Source: Bacteroidales bacterium (GTDB lineage: Bacteria > Bacteroidota > Bacteroidia > Bacteroidales > UBA10428). Taken from it: DNA of 35,729 bases. Below are positions 1 to 7,189 of the stretch, in pieces. The position numbers were made by a program, and so were the translations under genes. Location of the stretch: assembly GCA_016938235.1 (NCBI GenBank), contig JAFGVA010000149.1:1-35729 (forward strand), read 5' to 3'. Numbering within the stretch: position 1 is the first letter of the stretch; every line of letters begins with the position of its first letter. Below the pieces are notes generated by a model. That model was given only the letters and a program-made list of their open reading frames with translations, had not been told where the DNA came from and made no database searches.

Positions 1-339
1 GGACTTAAGTTTGGCGAAGGACCTGCCGATTGCATTAAAAGAGAAGCTATTGAAGAATTTGGCCAGGAAATTGAAATTTCTGAACATTTCTACACCACAG
101 ACTTTTTTCAGCCTACTCTGTTCTATAAAGACATGCAACTTATCTGTATCTATTACATAATTAAGTTTACCGGCTCCATTCAATTTAAAATTTCAACCGA
201 AAAATTTGATTTCCCGCAGGCTAAAAACGGAAGTATTTCTTTCAGATGGGCAGATGTTGGCTCTCTTAAACCCGAAGAACTGACTTTCCCGATTGATAAG
301 CATGTTGTTAAACTACTGAAAGAAAAATATACCAGCTAA
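1..339 (+). CDS. NUDIX hydrolase, C-terminal part (gene starts upstream of the window)
   Basis: The reading frame is open from base 1 to a TAA at 337-339, giving about 112 residues. The first residues carry a Nudix box: a Glu, seven residues, then REAIEEFG, which fits G-x5-E-x7-REUxEExGU with the first Gly just outside the window. Nudix enzymes cleave nucleoside diphosphates linked to another group, using Mg bound by the box glutamates. The substrate cannot be told from this fragment. The gene lies 106 bases upstream of the GDP-heptose cluster on the same strand, so a nucleotide-sugar substrate is possible but only inferred. The internal Met at base 133 is not the start, because the box lies before it. 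Confidence 0.85.
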   Translation, partial: GLKFGEGPADCIKREAIEEFGQEIEISEHFYTTDFFQPTLFYKDMQLICIYYIIKFTGSIQFKISTEKFDFPQAKNGSISFRWADVGSLKPEELTFPIDKHVVKLLKEKYTS

Positions 340-445
340 CACTTCTGCTTTCCAAAGCTAAATCGTTAATTAATATCTGGCTTTTATACTTTTCTGATAA
401 ACAAAAATCCTTTTCTTTGCTAGCACAAAAGATATTGACGTTTTG

Positions 446-2320
446 ATGAAAGCAGTTATTCTGGCAGGAGGAAAAGGAACGAGAATGGGTGATTTAACAA
501 AAGAAATCCCTAAACCCATGATAAAAGTGGGCAATAAACCCATTTTAGAGCACCAAATCGAACTACTTTCCCGGTATAAAGTCACTGATATTATAATTCT
601 GGTAAACTACCTGAAAGAACCCCTAATTGATTATTTTGGAGACGGCTCGAAATGGCACGTTAAACTGAGCTATTTTGAAGAAGAAGAACCTTTGGGCACT
701 GTTGGAGGAATTAAAGAAATTGAGGATCAGTTAACCGAAGATTTTCTGGTCTTTTACGGGGATGTAATGATTGATATGCACATCGGAAAATTAATTGATT
801 TTCACACTTTAAAACAGAGCGATTGTACCCTGGTTTTGCACCCAAACGATCATCCTTTCGACAGTGACCTGGTTGAAACCGACAAGAATGATAAAGTTGT
901 AGCCTTTCATTCAAAACCACATGCCGAAGGATTATTTTACAAAAACCTGGTTAATGCCGGCACCTATATTCTTTCACCCAGGGTTCTGAGTTTCCTTGAA
1001 AAGGGGAAAAAGGCTGATTTCGGCAGACATATTTTCCCGGCTATTTACAACAAGTTAAAAATGTTTGGCTATAACACTACCGAATACCTGAAGGATATGG
1101 GTACTCCTGAACGCTTACAGGAAGTGGAAAAAGCTTTTCAAACCGGAAAAATCAGAAGATCAAATTACGAATTCAAACAAAAAGCAATTTTTCTTGATCG
1201 CGATGGAGTTATTAACGAAGAAGCCGGCCTATTTAACAACCCCCAAAAACTGAAAATATTTGAATTTGCACCAGAGGCAGTAAAGAAAATAAATCAGAGT
1301 GAATACAAGGCTATTGTTGTTACCAACCAACCCTCAATTGCAAAGGGAATGGCTACAGTTGAAGAAGCAGAAACAATTCTAAAGAAAATGGAAACTGCTT
1401 TTGGTGATAATGGGGCCAAATTCGATGAAATATTTTACTGCCCTCACCACCCCGAGAAAGGTTTTGAAGGAGAACGACCTGAATACAAGATCGACTGCGA
1501 ATGTCGTAAACCAAAGCCCGGCATGCTATTAAATGCTGCGAAAAAATTCAATATTGATTTGAACCAATCATACATAATCGGCGATACCGAAAGAGATGTT
1601 CTTGCAGGCAAAAACGCCGGTTGTTATACTGTTGGAGTGATGACCGGTTTTGGTGTAAAGAAGGCTTCGGTTCTTCCCGATTTCTTCTTTCAGAATTTAT
1701 CGGAGGCGGTTGATTTTATTGTAGATGCTCCATACGAAAAGTATTTCCAGACTCTATTAGATGAAATAAAACCTGATACTCAAAAACCCTATATAATTGG
1801 TATTGGAGGGAATGCGCGTTCAGGAAAAAGCAACCTTGCAGCTTTTCTTAAAATGAGGTTCGAGCAAAGCAATGTGCGCGTAATGCACGTTGAACTGGAT
1901 AACTGGTTGTTAAATGAGTCGGAACGTAAGGAAGAAATGAATGTGTTCGACAGGTTTCAACTCCTTCGTATTACCGAGGACATTAAAAGACTTACAGAGG
2001 GCTGTGAAGTATCGGTAAACTACTATCCTAACCATACCGAAAGAAAATCGGATATTATTCACTATAAGCCCGAAGGAAAGAATATTATTATTATTGAAGG
2101 TGTTGTGGCTCTTTCTTCAGAAACAATCCGGTCCGTTTACCAAAAAAGAATATTTGTGACAACTAATGATGATACCCGAAGAAAGCGGTTTGATAATTAT
2201 TATACCTGGAGGGGAAAAAGTAAAACAGAAATTGATGCCATTTACCAATCGCGTATTGAGGATGAATATAAACTTATAGAAAAAGACCGTAAATTTGCTG
2301 ACCTGGTAATAAAAAATTAA
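446..2320 (+). CDS. Trifunctional fusion: heptose-1-phosphate guanylyltransferase, heptose-1,7-bisphosphate phosphatase (GmhB-type HAD), uridine-kinase-like P-loop domain
   Basis: There are three domains in 624 residues. Residues 1-230 are a sugar-phosphate nucleotidyltransferase (HddC type) with LAGGKGTRMG near the start, PLGTVGG, the metal-site FYGDVMID and DMGTPERL. Residues 245-425 are a HAD-IIIA phosphatase like GmhB: FLDRDGVIN, TNQPSIAKG, the zinc-type pattern CPHHP...CECRKPKPG, and GDTERDV. Residues 445-624 are a P-loop domain with Walker A GGNARSGKSN, a Walker B-like IIIIEGVVAL and an RIFVTTNDDTRRKR stretch, as in uridine kinase/phosphoribulokinase. The first two domains carry out the last two steps to GDP-D-glycero-alpha-D-manno-heptose in the cytoplasm. 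The third has no assigned step. A TTG at 443 directly precedes the ATG at 446, and the ATG was chosen. Same-strand neighbours encode the kinase and isomerase of the pathway. Confidence 0.88.
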   Translation: MKAVILAGGKGTRMGDLTKEIPKPMIKVGNKPILEHQIELLSRYKVTDIIILVNYLKEPLIDYFGDGSKWHVKLSYFEEEEPLGTVGGIKEIEDQLTEDFLVFYGDVMIDMHIGKLIDFHTLKQSDCTLVLHPNDHPFDSDLVETDKNDKVVAFHSKPHAEGLFYKNLVNAGTYILSPRVLSFLEKGKKADFGRHIFPAIYNKLKMFGYNTTEYLKDMGTPERLQEVEKAFQTGKIRRSNYEFKQKAIFLDRDGVINEEAGLFNNPQKLKIFEFAPEAVKKINQSEYKAIVVTNQPSIAKGMATVEEAETILKKMETAFGDNGAKFDEIFYCPHHPEKGFEGERPEYKIDCECRKPKPGMLLNAAKKFNIDLNQSYIIGDTERDVLAGKNAGCYTVGVMTGFGVKKASVLPDFFFQNLSEAVDFIVDAPYEKYFQTLLDEIKPDTQKPYIIGIGGNARSGKSNLAAFLKMRFEQSNVRVMHVELDNWLLNESERKEEMNVFDRFQLLRITEDIKRLTEGCEVSVNYYPNHTERKSDIIHYKPEGKNIIIIEGVVALSSETIRSVYQKRIFVTTNDDTRRKRFDNYYTWRGKSKTEIDAIYQSRIEDEYKLIEKDRKFADLVIKN

Positions 2321-2397
2321 ACCACTATATTTATAAAACTGCAAGACTAAAGTATCTGCCAGATTTTGCAGAGATTTAACTTTAATTTGAATTTCAA

Positions 2398-3381
2398 ATG
2401 ATTATTTCCCGCACACCATTTCGAATTAGTTTTGTTGGTGGAGGTTCCGATATGGAGACCTTTTATTCAAAACACGAAGGAGCTGTTTTAAGCACTTCTA
2501 TTAACAAATACATGTATATTTCGTCGCATAAATATTTTTATAAAGACCAGATTCAGGTAAAATATTCACGAACAGAAACAGTTAAGAATCTGGACGACCT
2601 GCAACATCCCCTGTTGCGCGAAACACTAAAAAAGACCGGAATTAACGGTGGAATTGAAATAAGCTCCATTGCTGATATTCCTTCAGGTACAGGAATGGGC
2701 TCATCATCATCGTTCACGGTTGGTTTACTTCATAATTTATATGCAATTAACCGAAAATATGTTTCGCACGAAGAACTGGCCAATGAAGCATGTGAAATTG
2801 AAATTGACATTCTGAAAGAACCTATTGGCAAGCAGGACCAATATGCAGCGGCATTCGGCGGATTAAATATTATTGTTTTTAAGCAAAACGGCTCGGTAAA
2901 GGTTGAACCTCTATACATCGAAAACGAGGTTTATAAGCAACTTCAGAATAATCTTGTAATGTTTTATGTTGGCAACCAGCGTAAAGCTTCCGATATTTTA
3001 TCGGAGCAAAAGAAAAATGCATCGCAGGATGAAAAATTCACAGCATTAAAACAGATGGTTGGCTATGTTTACGACATGAGAGACATACTTTACAAAGGCC
3101 ATCTGAATGAATTTGGCAAGCTGCTTCACGAAAACTGGATTTTAAAACAAAAACTGGCTTCAAAAATAAGTAACGCTGAAATAAATGAAATTTACGATGC
3201 CGGGCTGAAAAGTGGCGCTACGGGGGGGAAACTACTTGGAGCCGGTGGTGGTGGTTTTATGCTTTTTTATTGCGAAAAGTCGAAACAAAATAAACTAAAA
3301 GAAACTTTATCGCGTTATGAAAATATGGACTTCGGCTTTGAGCGTGACGGCTCAAAAATTATCTACTTTGCTGATGAGTAG
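2398..3381 (+). CDS. hddA: D-glycero-alpha-D-manno-heptose-7-phosphate kinase (GHMP kinase)
   Basis: This GHMP-family kinase has 327 residues, close to the usual HddA length (about 330-350). The N-terminal RTPFRISFVGGGSD is typical of the heptose/fucose kinase branch. The ATP-binding glycine/serine loop PSGTGMGSSSSF lies at residues 95-106, and the C-terminal GHMP motif GGKLLGAGGGGFMLFY at about 273-290. By family it phosphorylates heptose-7-phosphate at C1, giving the alpha-1,7-bisphosphate used by the phosphatase domain of the preceding gene. It sits 77 bases after that gene and 74 bases before the isomerase, so co-transcription is likely. The ATG has only an A/T-rich upstream sequence and no clear Shine-Dalgarno, as is normal in this phylum. 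Confidence 0.9.
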   Translation: MIISRTPFRISFVGGGSDMETFYSKHEGAVLSTSINKYMYISSHKYFYKDQIQVKYSRTETVKNLDDLQHPLLRETLKKTGINGGIEISSIADIPSGTGMGSSSSFTVGLLHNLYAINRKYVSHEELANEACEIEIDILKEPIGKQDQYAAAFGGLNIIVFKQNGSVKVEPLYIENEVYKQLQNNLVMFYVGNQRKASDILSEQKKNASQDEKFTALKQMVGYVYDMRDILYKGHLNEFGKLLHENWILKQKLASKISNAEINEIYDAGLKSGATGGKLLGAGGGGFMLFYCEKSKQNKLKETLSRYENMDFGFERDGSKIIYFADE

Positions 3382-3455
3382 TATTAAACTAAACAGTCCT
3401 TTTTTCATTTAGATTTCATATCTTCCATTTCAAAAAAAAACAGAACAACCCGAAG

Positions 3456-4070
3456 ATGAATATACAAGATCATTTTAGCGACTATTTTTCAAGATTAAAA
3501 AATACTATTGACAAGGTAAATATTGGTCAGCTTGAAGAAGCTGTTGAAATCCTGCTTAAAGTGCGCGAAGAAGAAAAAACCACCTATATATTTGGTAATG
3601 GCGGCAGTGCTGCCAACGCCTCGCACATTGCCGGCGACTTTCTGAAAGGTATTTCCTACGGACTGGATAAAAGATTCCGCGTGCATTGTCTGAACGACAA
3701 CATGGCTGCCACCACAGCCATTACTAACGATTTAACCTATAGCGATGTTTTTGTAGAACAACTCATGACTTTTTTAAAGCCCGGAGATGTAGTAATTGGA
3801 ATTTCGGGAAGTGGCAATTCTGATAATGTTCTGAAAGCCGTTGAATGGGCCGGAAAAAATGGAGCACATACCATTGGAGTTATCGGGTACAAAGGCGGAA
3901 AACTCATTAATATGGTTGATACCGCTATTCATATCCCGGTTGATGATATGGAAATTACAGAAGACCTCCACATTATCGTTTTTCATGCCATTAAGCAATA
4001 TATTCTGAAGAAAATTAAGGGCGACAAAATTGTTATGGGAGAGGCTTACGAGCAGAGAGTAAAACAATAA
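3456..4070 (+). CDS. gmhA: Sedoheptulose-7-phosphate isomerase (SIS domain)
   Basis: This 204-residue single SIS-domain protein is slightly longer than E. coli GmhA (192). The phospho-sugar loop FGNGGSAANASHIAGDFLKG is at about residues 46-65, a second conserved stretch GISGSGNSDNV at about 114-124, and ITEDLHIIVFHAIKQYI near the C terminus supplies the usual active-site Glu/His helix. It converts sedoheptulose-7-phosphate to D-glycero-D-manno-heptose-7-phosphate, the first committed step of heptose synthesis. The kinase just upstream and the phosphatase/guanylyltransferase fusion before that complete the GDP-heptose route. Similar SIS proteins (DiaA) are not sugar enzymes, but the neighbours make GmhA the better call. 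Confidence 0.9.
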   Translation: MNIQDHFSDYFSRLKNTIDKVNIGQLEEAVEILLKVREEEKTTYIFGNGGSAANASHIAGDFLKGISYGLDKRFRVHCLNDNMAATTAITNDLTYSDVFVEQLMTFLKPGDVVIGISGSGNSDNVLKAVEWAGKNGAHTIGVIGYKGGKLINMVDTAIHIPVDDMEITEDLHIIVFHAIKQYILKKIKGDKIVMGEAYEQRVKQ

Positions 4071-4096
4071 TTCTTTGAACCCAACTATTAAACATC

Positions 4097-4116
4097 ATTC
4101 CCGCAAAGGCGGGAAT
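4097..4116. repeat. Short perfect palindrome ATTCCCGC-AAAG-GCGGGAAT (dRS3-like dispersed hairpin)
   Basis: An 8-bp perfect inverted repeat with a 4-base loop lies 27 bases after gmhA. No T-run follows (next bases CTAATG), so it does not look like an intrinsic terminator. It fits the pattern ATTCCC-N8-GGGAAT known as dRS3 in Neisseria, and related palindromes are scattered through many bacterial genomes. Only one copy was noticed here. It could serve as a 3' mRNA-end stabiliser; that is inference. Confidence 0.6.
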
Positions 4117-4218
4117 CTAATGCTTTTGGTTAGTTTAATTATTAATAAATCTGGAGTATAATCTGTTTCATCTGGAAATTGGTTGAGTTCAAACAAAAGA
4201 AAGTAAAAAAATAAAAAG

Positions 4219-5172
4219 ATGAAAACATTTGTTACCGGAGGCGCGGGATTTATTGCTTCGAACCTTGCTGATGCATTACTTAAGCAGGGAAATGAGGTTA
4301 TTGTTTACGATAATTTATCTACAGGTCAGGAAATGTTTATCGAGCATAACCTGGCGAATTCAAAATATACATTTATAAAAGGAGACGTTCTTGATAAAGA
4401 GTTACTCCATAAAAAGATGCAGGGCTGCGATACTGTTTTCCATTTTCAGGCCAATGCCGATGTAAGAGGTGGTATGGAAAACACACAAATCGATTTGAAC
4501 CAGAATATTATTGGCACGCACAATGTTCTGGAAGGTATGCGTATTCACGGTATTAAAAGAATAGCCTTCGCCAGCTCAGCAACAGTTTATGGCGAACCGG
4601 AAGAAATACCCACTCCCGAAAATATTTCGCCGGTACAAACTTCCATTTATGGTGCATCAAAGTATTCTGCCGAAGCTATTATACAGGCTTATTGCGAGTA
4701 TTTCGACATAAAAAGCTGGATTTTCCGATTTGTTTCGTTCATGGGACCAAGATATTCCCACGGTGTTATCTTCGATTTTATGAAGAAACTTAACCAGAAC
4801 CCATCAACACTTCATATTCTGGGAGATGGCAGTCAGCGTAAATCATACCTGCATGTCGAAGACGGCATAAATGCCATTCTTATGGCAATGGAAAAAGCTA
4901 AAGAAAAGACCAACATTTTTAACCTGGGTAACCGCGAATGGATAAATGTTACCGATCTGGCCGACATTCTATGCGAGACTCTTAGCCTAAAAGACGTAAA
5001 ATACACATTTGCAGGTGGAGTAAGAGGCTGGAAAGGCGACACTCCTTTTGTACATCTTGATATACAGAAAATCAGCTCTCTGGGCTGGAAACCGAAATAT
5101 TCGGTTGAGGAAACCATTAAAATGACTATTGAGTATCTGAAAGAAAATCAGAATTTATTAGAAGCCCGCTAA
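4219..5172 (+). CDS. NAD-dependent epimerase/dehydratase (extended SDR, GalE-like)
   Basis: This extended short-chain dehydrogenase has 317 residues. The Rossmann motif TGGAGFIASNL at residues 6-16 binds NAD. Asp31, in VYDNLSTGQ, sits where NAD-preferring members carry an acidic residue. The catalytic triad is S120, Y144 and K148 (YGASK). RKSYLHVEDG is the usual region near the sugar-nucleotide site. Such enzymes interconvert or dehydrate nucleotide sugars. Its position as the last gene of the heptose cluster suggests it acts on GDP-heptose or makes a partner sugar, but the substrate cannot be read from sequence. It lies 148 bases after gmhA, so it may have its own promoter. Its TAA stop is followed with no gap by the heptamer array. 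Confidence 0.85.
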   Translation: MKTFVTGGAGFIASNLADALLKQGNEVIVYDNLSTGQEMFIEHNLANSKYTFIKGDVLDKELLHKKMQGCDTVFHFQANADVRGGMENTQIDLNQNIIGTHNVLEGMRIHGIKRIAFASSATVYGEPEEIPTPENISPVQTSIYGASKYSAEAIIQAYCEYFDIKSWIFRFVSFMGPRYSHGVIFDFMKKLNQNPSTLHILGDGSQRKSYLHVEDGINAILMAMEKAKEKTNIFNLGNREWINVTDLADILCETLSLKDVKYTFAGGVRGWKGDTPFVHLDIQKISSLGWKPKYSVEETIKMTIEYLKENQNLLEAR

Positions 5173-5323
5173 GTTCATAGTTTCTGGTTCATAGTTACCG
5201 ATCACCGATCACCGATCACCGATCACAAATCACCGATCACAAATCACAGATCACAGATCACCGATCACAAATCACCGATCACAAATCACAAATCACAAAT
5301 CACTCTTCACTCTTCATATTTCA
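5173..5323. repeat. 7-bp-period tandem array, GATC-rich
   Basis: From the base after the epimerase stop, the sequence keeps a 7-base period for about 150 bases. It opens with GTTCATA, GTTTCTG, GTTCATA, GTTACCG. From 5198 to 5302 there are 15 in-phase heptamers of three kinds: CCGATCA (7 copies), CAAATCA (6) and CAGATCA (2). Two CTCTTCA and one TATTTCA follow. Nearly all core units read CNNNTCA. Nine GATC sites fall in 105 bases. There are no spacers, so it is not CRISPR. Function is unknown. The mix of variants in no fixed order suggests slippage and unit shuffling. Confidence 0.9.
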
Positions 5324-5373
5324 CATATAATTCTTTTTTCATAACTTTATTAAAACCCATAAAAACCACAAAT

Positions 5374-6015
5374 ATGAAAACAAGAGGTACGGTATTCGTT
5401 TTATTTTTTGCTGCTTTTATTATAAACAGCTGCGATGAAACAGGTATATTAACAGATGTACAGAAAATTGCCGCATTGAGAAATGTAACTATCGAGTATA
5501 ACAATTTAACTTACGAAATTGGATTGCCTGCTGGTGCTACCTCTGGAAAATCTTTAGCAGAATTGCTTTTGGAAGACTCAGCAAGCTTTAAAAATCCGGA
5601 GAATTATTCTATAAGCATTATAGCTGAATTAATTGCAGATAACACAAAACCAGATGCTGAAGATGCCAAATTCGATGGTGCCGAAGCTGATGTTATCATG
5701 GATACCTTAACATCGAATCCCATAAAAATGGAGACCGATGGGTTCGAAGTAAAAAAAGGTACAACTCACCCGTTTGATTTGGAAACCACGATAAACCTTA
5801 AAACGCATCGCAAAGCCGGACTTTATATTTTTCGACAAACTGTTGACGGAAACGATTTAGCAACAACCACAAAACCCAGATTGCTTTATACTGTCGGCAC
5901 TCAGAGTGGCACAATCGACGGGCCCGAACTTAAACAAGATATTCCTACAAGGGCATCAGACGAAACCAAGGAATTCCTGAGACAATTATTAGATTCGGGT
6001 ATCTTTGATGAATAG
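5374..6015 (+). CDS. Hypothetical lipoprotein
   Basis: This 213-residue protein starts with a lipoprotein signal: MKTRG, a hydrophobic stretch, then the lipobox INSC with Cys20. The residues after the cysteine are Asp-Glu, the kind of acidic context associated with surface display of Bacteroidota lipoproteins (inference). The mature part is acidic, with no membrane segment and no domain I recognise. It has a short beta-type region (VTIEYNNLTYEIGLPAG) and a C-terminal helix (ETKEFLRQLLDSG). The array at 5173-5323 ends 50 bases upstream. TAACTTTA at 5342-5349 is one base off the TAnnTTTG promoter box. It precedes the PorP/SprF-CHU_C pair on the same strand, but 184 bases separate them, so a shared operon is uncertain. 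Confidence 0.75.
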   Translation: MKTRGTVFVLFFAAFIINSCDETGILTDVQKIAALRNVTIEYNNLTYEIGLPAGATSGKSLAELLLEDSASFKNPENYSISIIAELIADNTKPDAEDAKFDGAEADVIMDTLTSNPIKMETDGFEVKKGTTHPFDLETTINLKTHRKAGLYIFRQTVDGNDLATTTKPRLLYTVGTQSGTIDGPELKQDIPTRASDETKEFLRQLLDSGIFDE

Positions 6016-6199
6016 TTATGTTGCTTATTCTTCGTTCTTCGATATACACTCCATAAGCTTAACTAAGCTGATAATTTATTAATAAAGCACTTACAGGAAA
6101 TCAGTGTATCAATTTACATTTTTATCTTCAGAAATTCATTTTTTGATTTTCATTGATTTTGAATTAAATTGCCATCTCATTAACACCCGGAGATATAAA

Positions 6200-7189
6200 G
6201 TGAAGCAAAAGCAGGTTGCTATATTGTTTATTAGCTTGTTGTATTTGCAAGTAGCAAGCAGAAATAGTTATTCGCAGGAAACTCCCTTGTATTACCGGCA
6301 TGTAAATTATGAGCAATTTATTAATCCGGCAATAACTGGCCGTGACCACTATCCCACGATAAATCTGTCGCATAAAAACTACTGGCTTGGCACATCCGAT
6401 TCACCAAACTCTACATGCATTGGTGCTTCTATGCGCATGGGAAAGTTTGACTTTTATACCCCGACAATGATGCTGAATAAAACACAGATTTTATCAAAAA
6501 GTCGTATGGGATTAGGAGCATTCATGATGTTTGAAAATGACGGACCCCTGTCTTACTACACCTCCGTTTTCAGCTATTCTTATTTTGTCCCGTTCAGCAG
6601 GTATTCAATATCAGAACTATCTTTTGGTTTATCTCTGCAACTATCGCAATATGGAATAAATGAGAGCATGATTCATCCTTATGACCCCGGAGATCCCGAA
6701 CTCAATGATCTTAACTCCAGCAGACCGATACCCGAAGCAGGATTTGGTATATATTACCACAACCGGCAATTTCAGATTGGAATGAGCGTAAATGAACTTT
6801 TACAGTATCGGTTACCCTATGATGAAATTAATTATTCAAATTCAGCCAGAGATATTTTCATTCAAACGGGCTATAAATTTTTCCTGAACCATTTTGACCT
6901 TGAACCCATGCTGTTTGCTGGCAGGATTAACAATAAGCCTATCTACTATTATAACCAACTTAAATTGTACTACCAAAATTACAACTGGATTGCACTGGCT
7001 TATAAATCAACGAATAGTATTACAGTTTCTGCCGGAATAAGAGCACACAAAATGACTTTTGCTTATGCCTATGAAATTAATGTCTCGAAACTTCAGAAGT
7101 ATTTTGGTGGCTCTCACGAAATATCTCTGGGATTAAATGTAGGTTTGTTTGAGCCGGAAGGAATTAAGAAAACTGTAAAAGTAAGATGA
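6200..7189 (+). CDS. PorP/SprF family type IX secretion membrane protein
   Basis: This 329-residue outer-membrane protein is of the PorP/SprF family. The diagnostic N-terminal stretch is present: LYYRHVNYEQFINPAITG and then HKNYWLG, followed by alternating beta-strand sequence. The C terminus, SHEISLGLNVGL, also fits. The frame is open back to a GTG at 6104, but the GTG at 6200 gives a proper signal peptide (VKQKQVAILFISLLYLQVAS, cleaved near SYSQ) and has CGGAGA just upstream, so 6200 is preferred. In this family SprF is needed for export of the adhesin SprB. The stop overlaps the start of the next gene by 4 bases (ATGA), so translation is probably coupled to the CHU_C protein, its likely cargo. 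Confidence 0.82.
   Translation: MKQKQVAILFISLLYLQVASRNSYSQETPLYYRHVNYEQFINPAITGRDHYPTINLSHKNYWLGTSDSPNSTCIGASMRMGKFDFYTPTMMLNKTQILSKSRMGLGAFMMFENDGPLSYYTSVFSYSYFVPFSRYSISELSFGLSLQLSQYGINESMIHPYDPGDPELNDLNSSRPIPEAGFGIYYHNRQFQIGMSVNELLQYRLPYDEINYSNSARDIFIQTGYKFFLNHFDLEPMLFAGRINNKPIYYYNQLKLYYQNYNWIALAYKSTNSITVSAGIRAHKMTFAYAYEINVSKLQKYFGGSHEISLGLNVGLFEPEGIKKTVKVR

Noticed and set aside
1-339. Calling the NUDIX fragment a GDP-mannose mannosyl hydrolase because of the GDP-heptose cluster
   Set aside because: Only the C-terminal part is present and the neighbour argument alone is too weak for a substrate.
4097-4116. Terminator after gmhA
   Set aside because: The stem is good but no T-run follows, so intrinsic termination is not supported.
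5173-5323. CRISPR array
   Set aside because: The units are 7 bases with no spacers and no cas genes nearby; it is a simple tandem repeat.
6056-6069. Hairpin AGCTTA-AC-TAAGCT after the lipoprotein gene as a terminator
   Set aside because: A two-base loop, a short AT-rich stem and no T-run make it an unlikely terminator.
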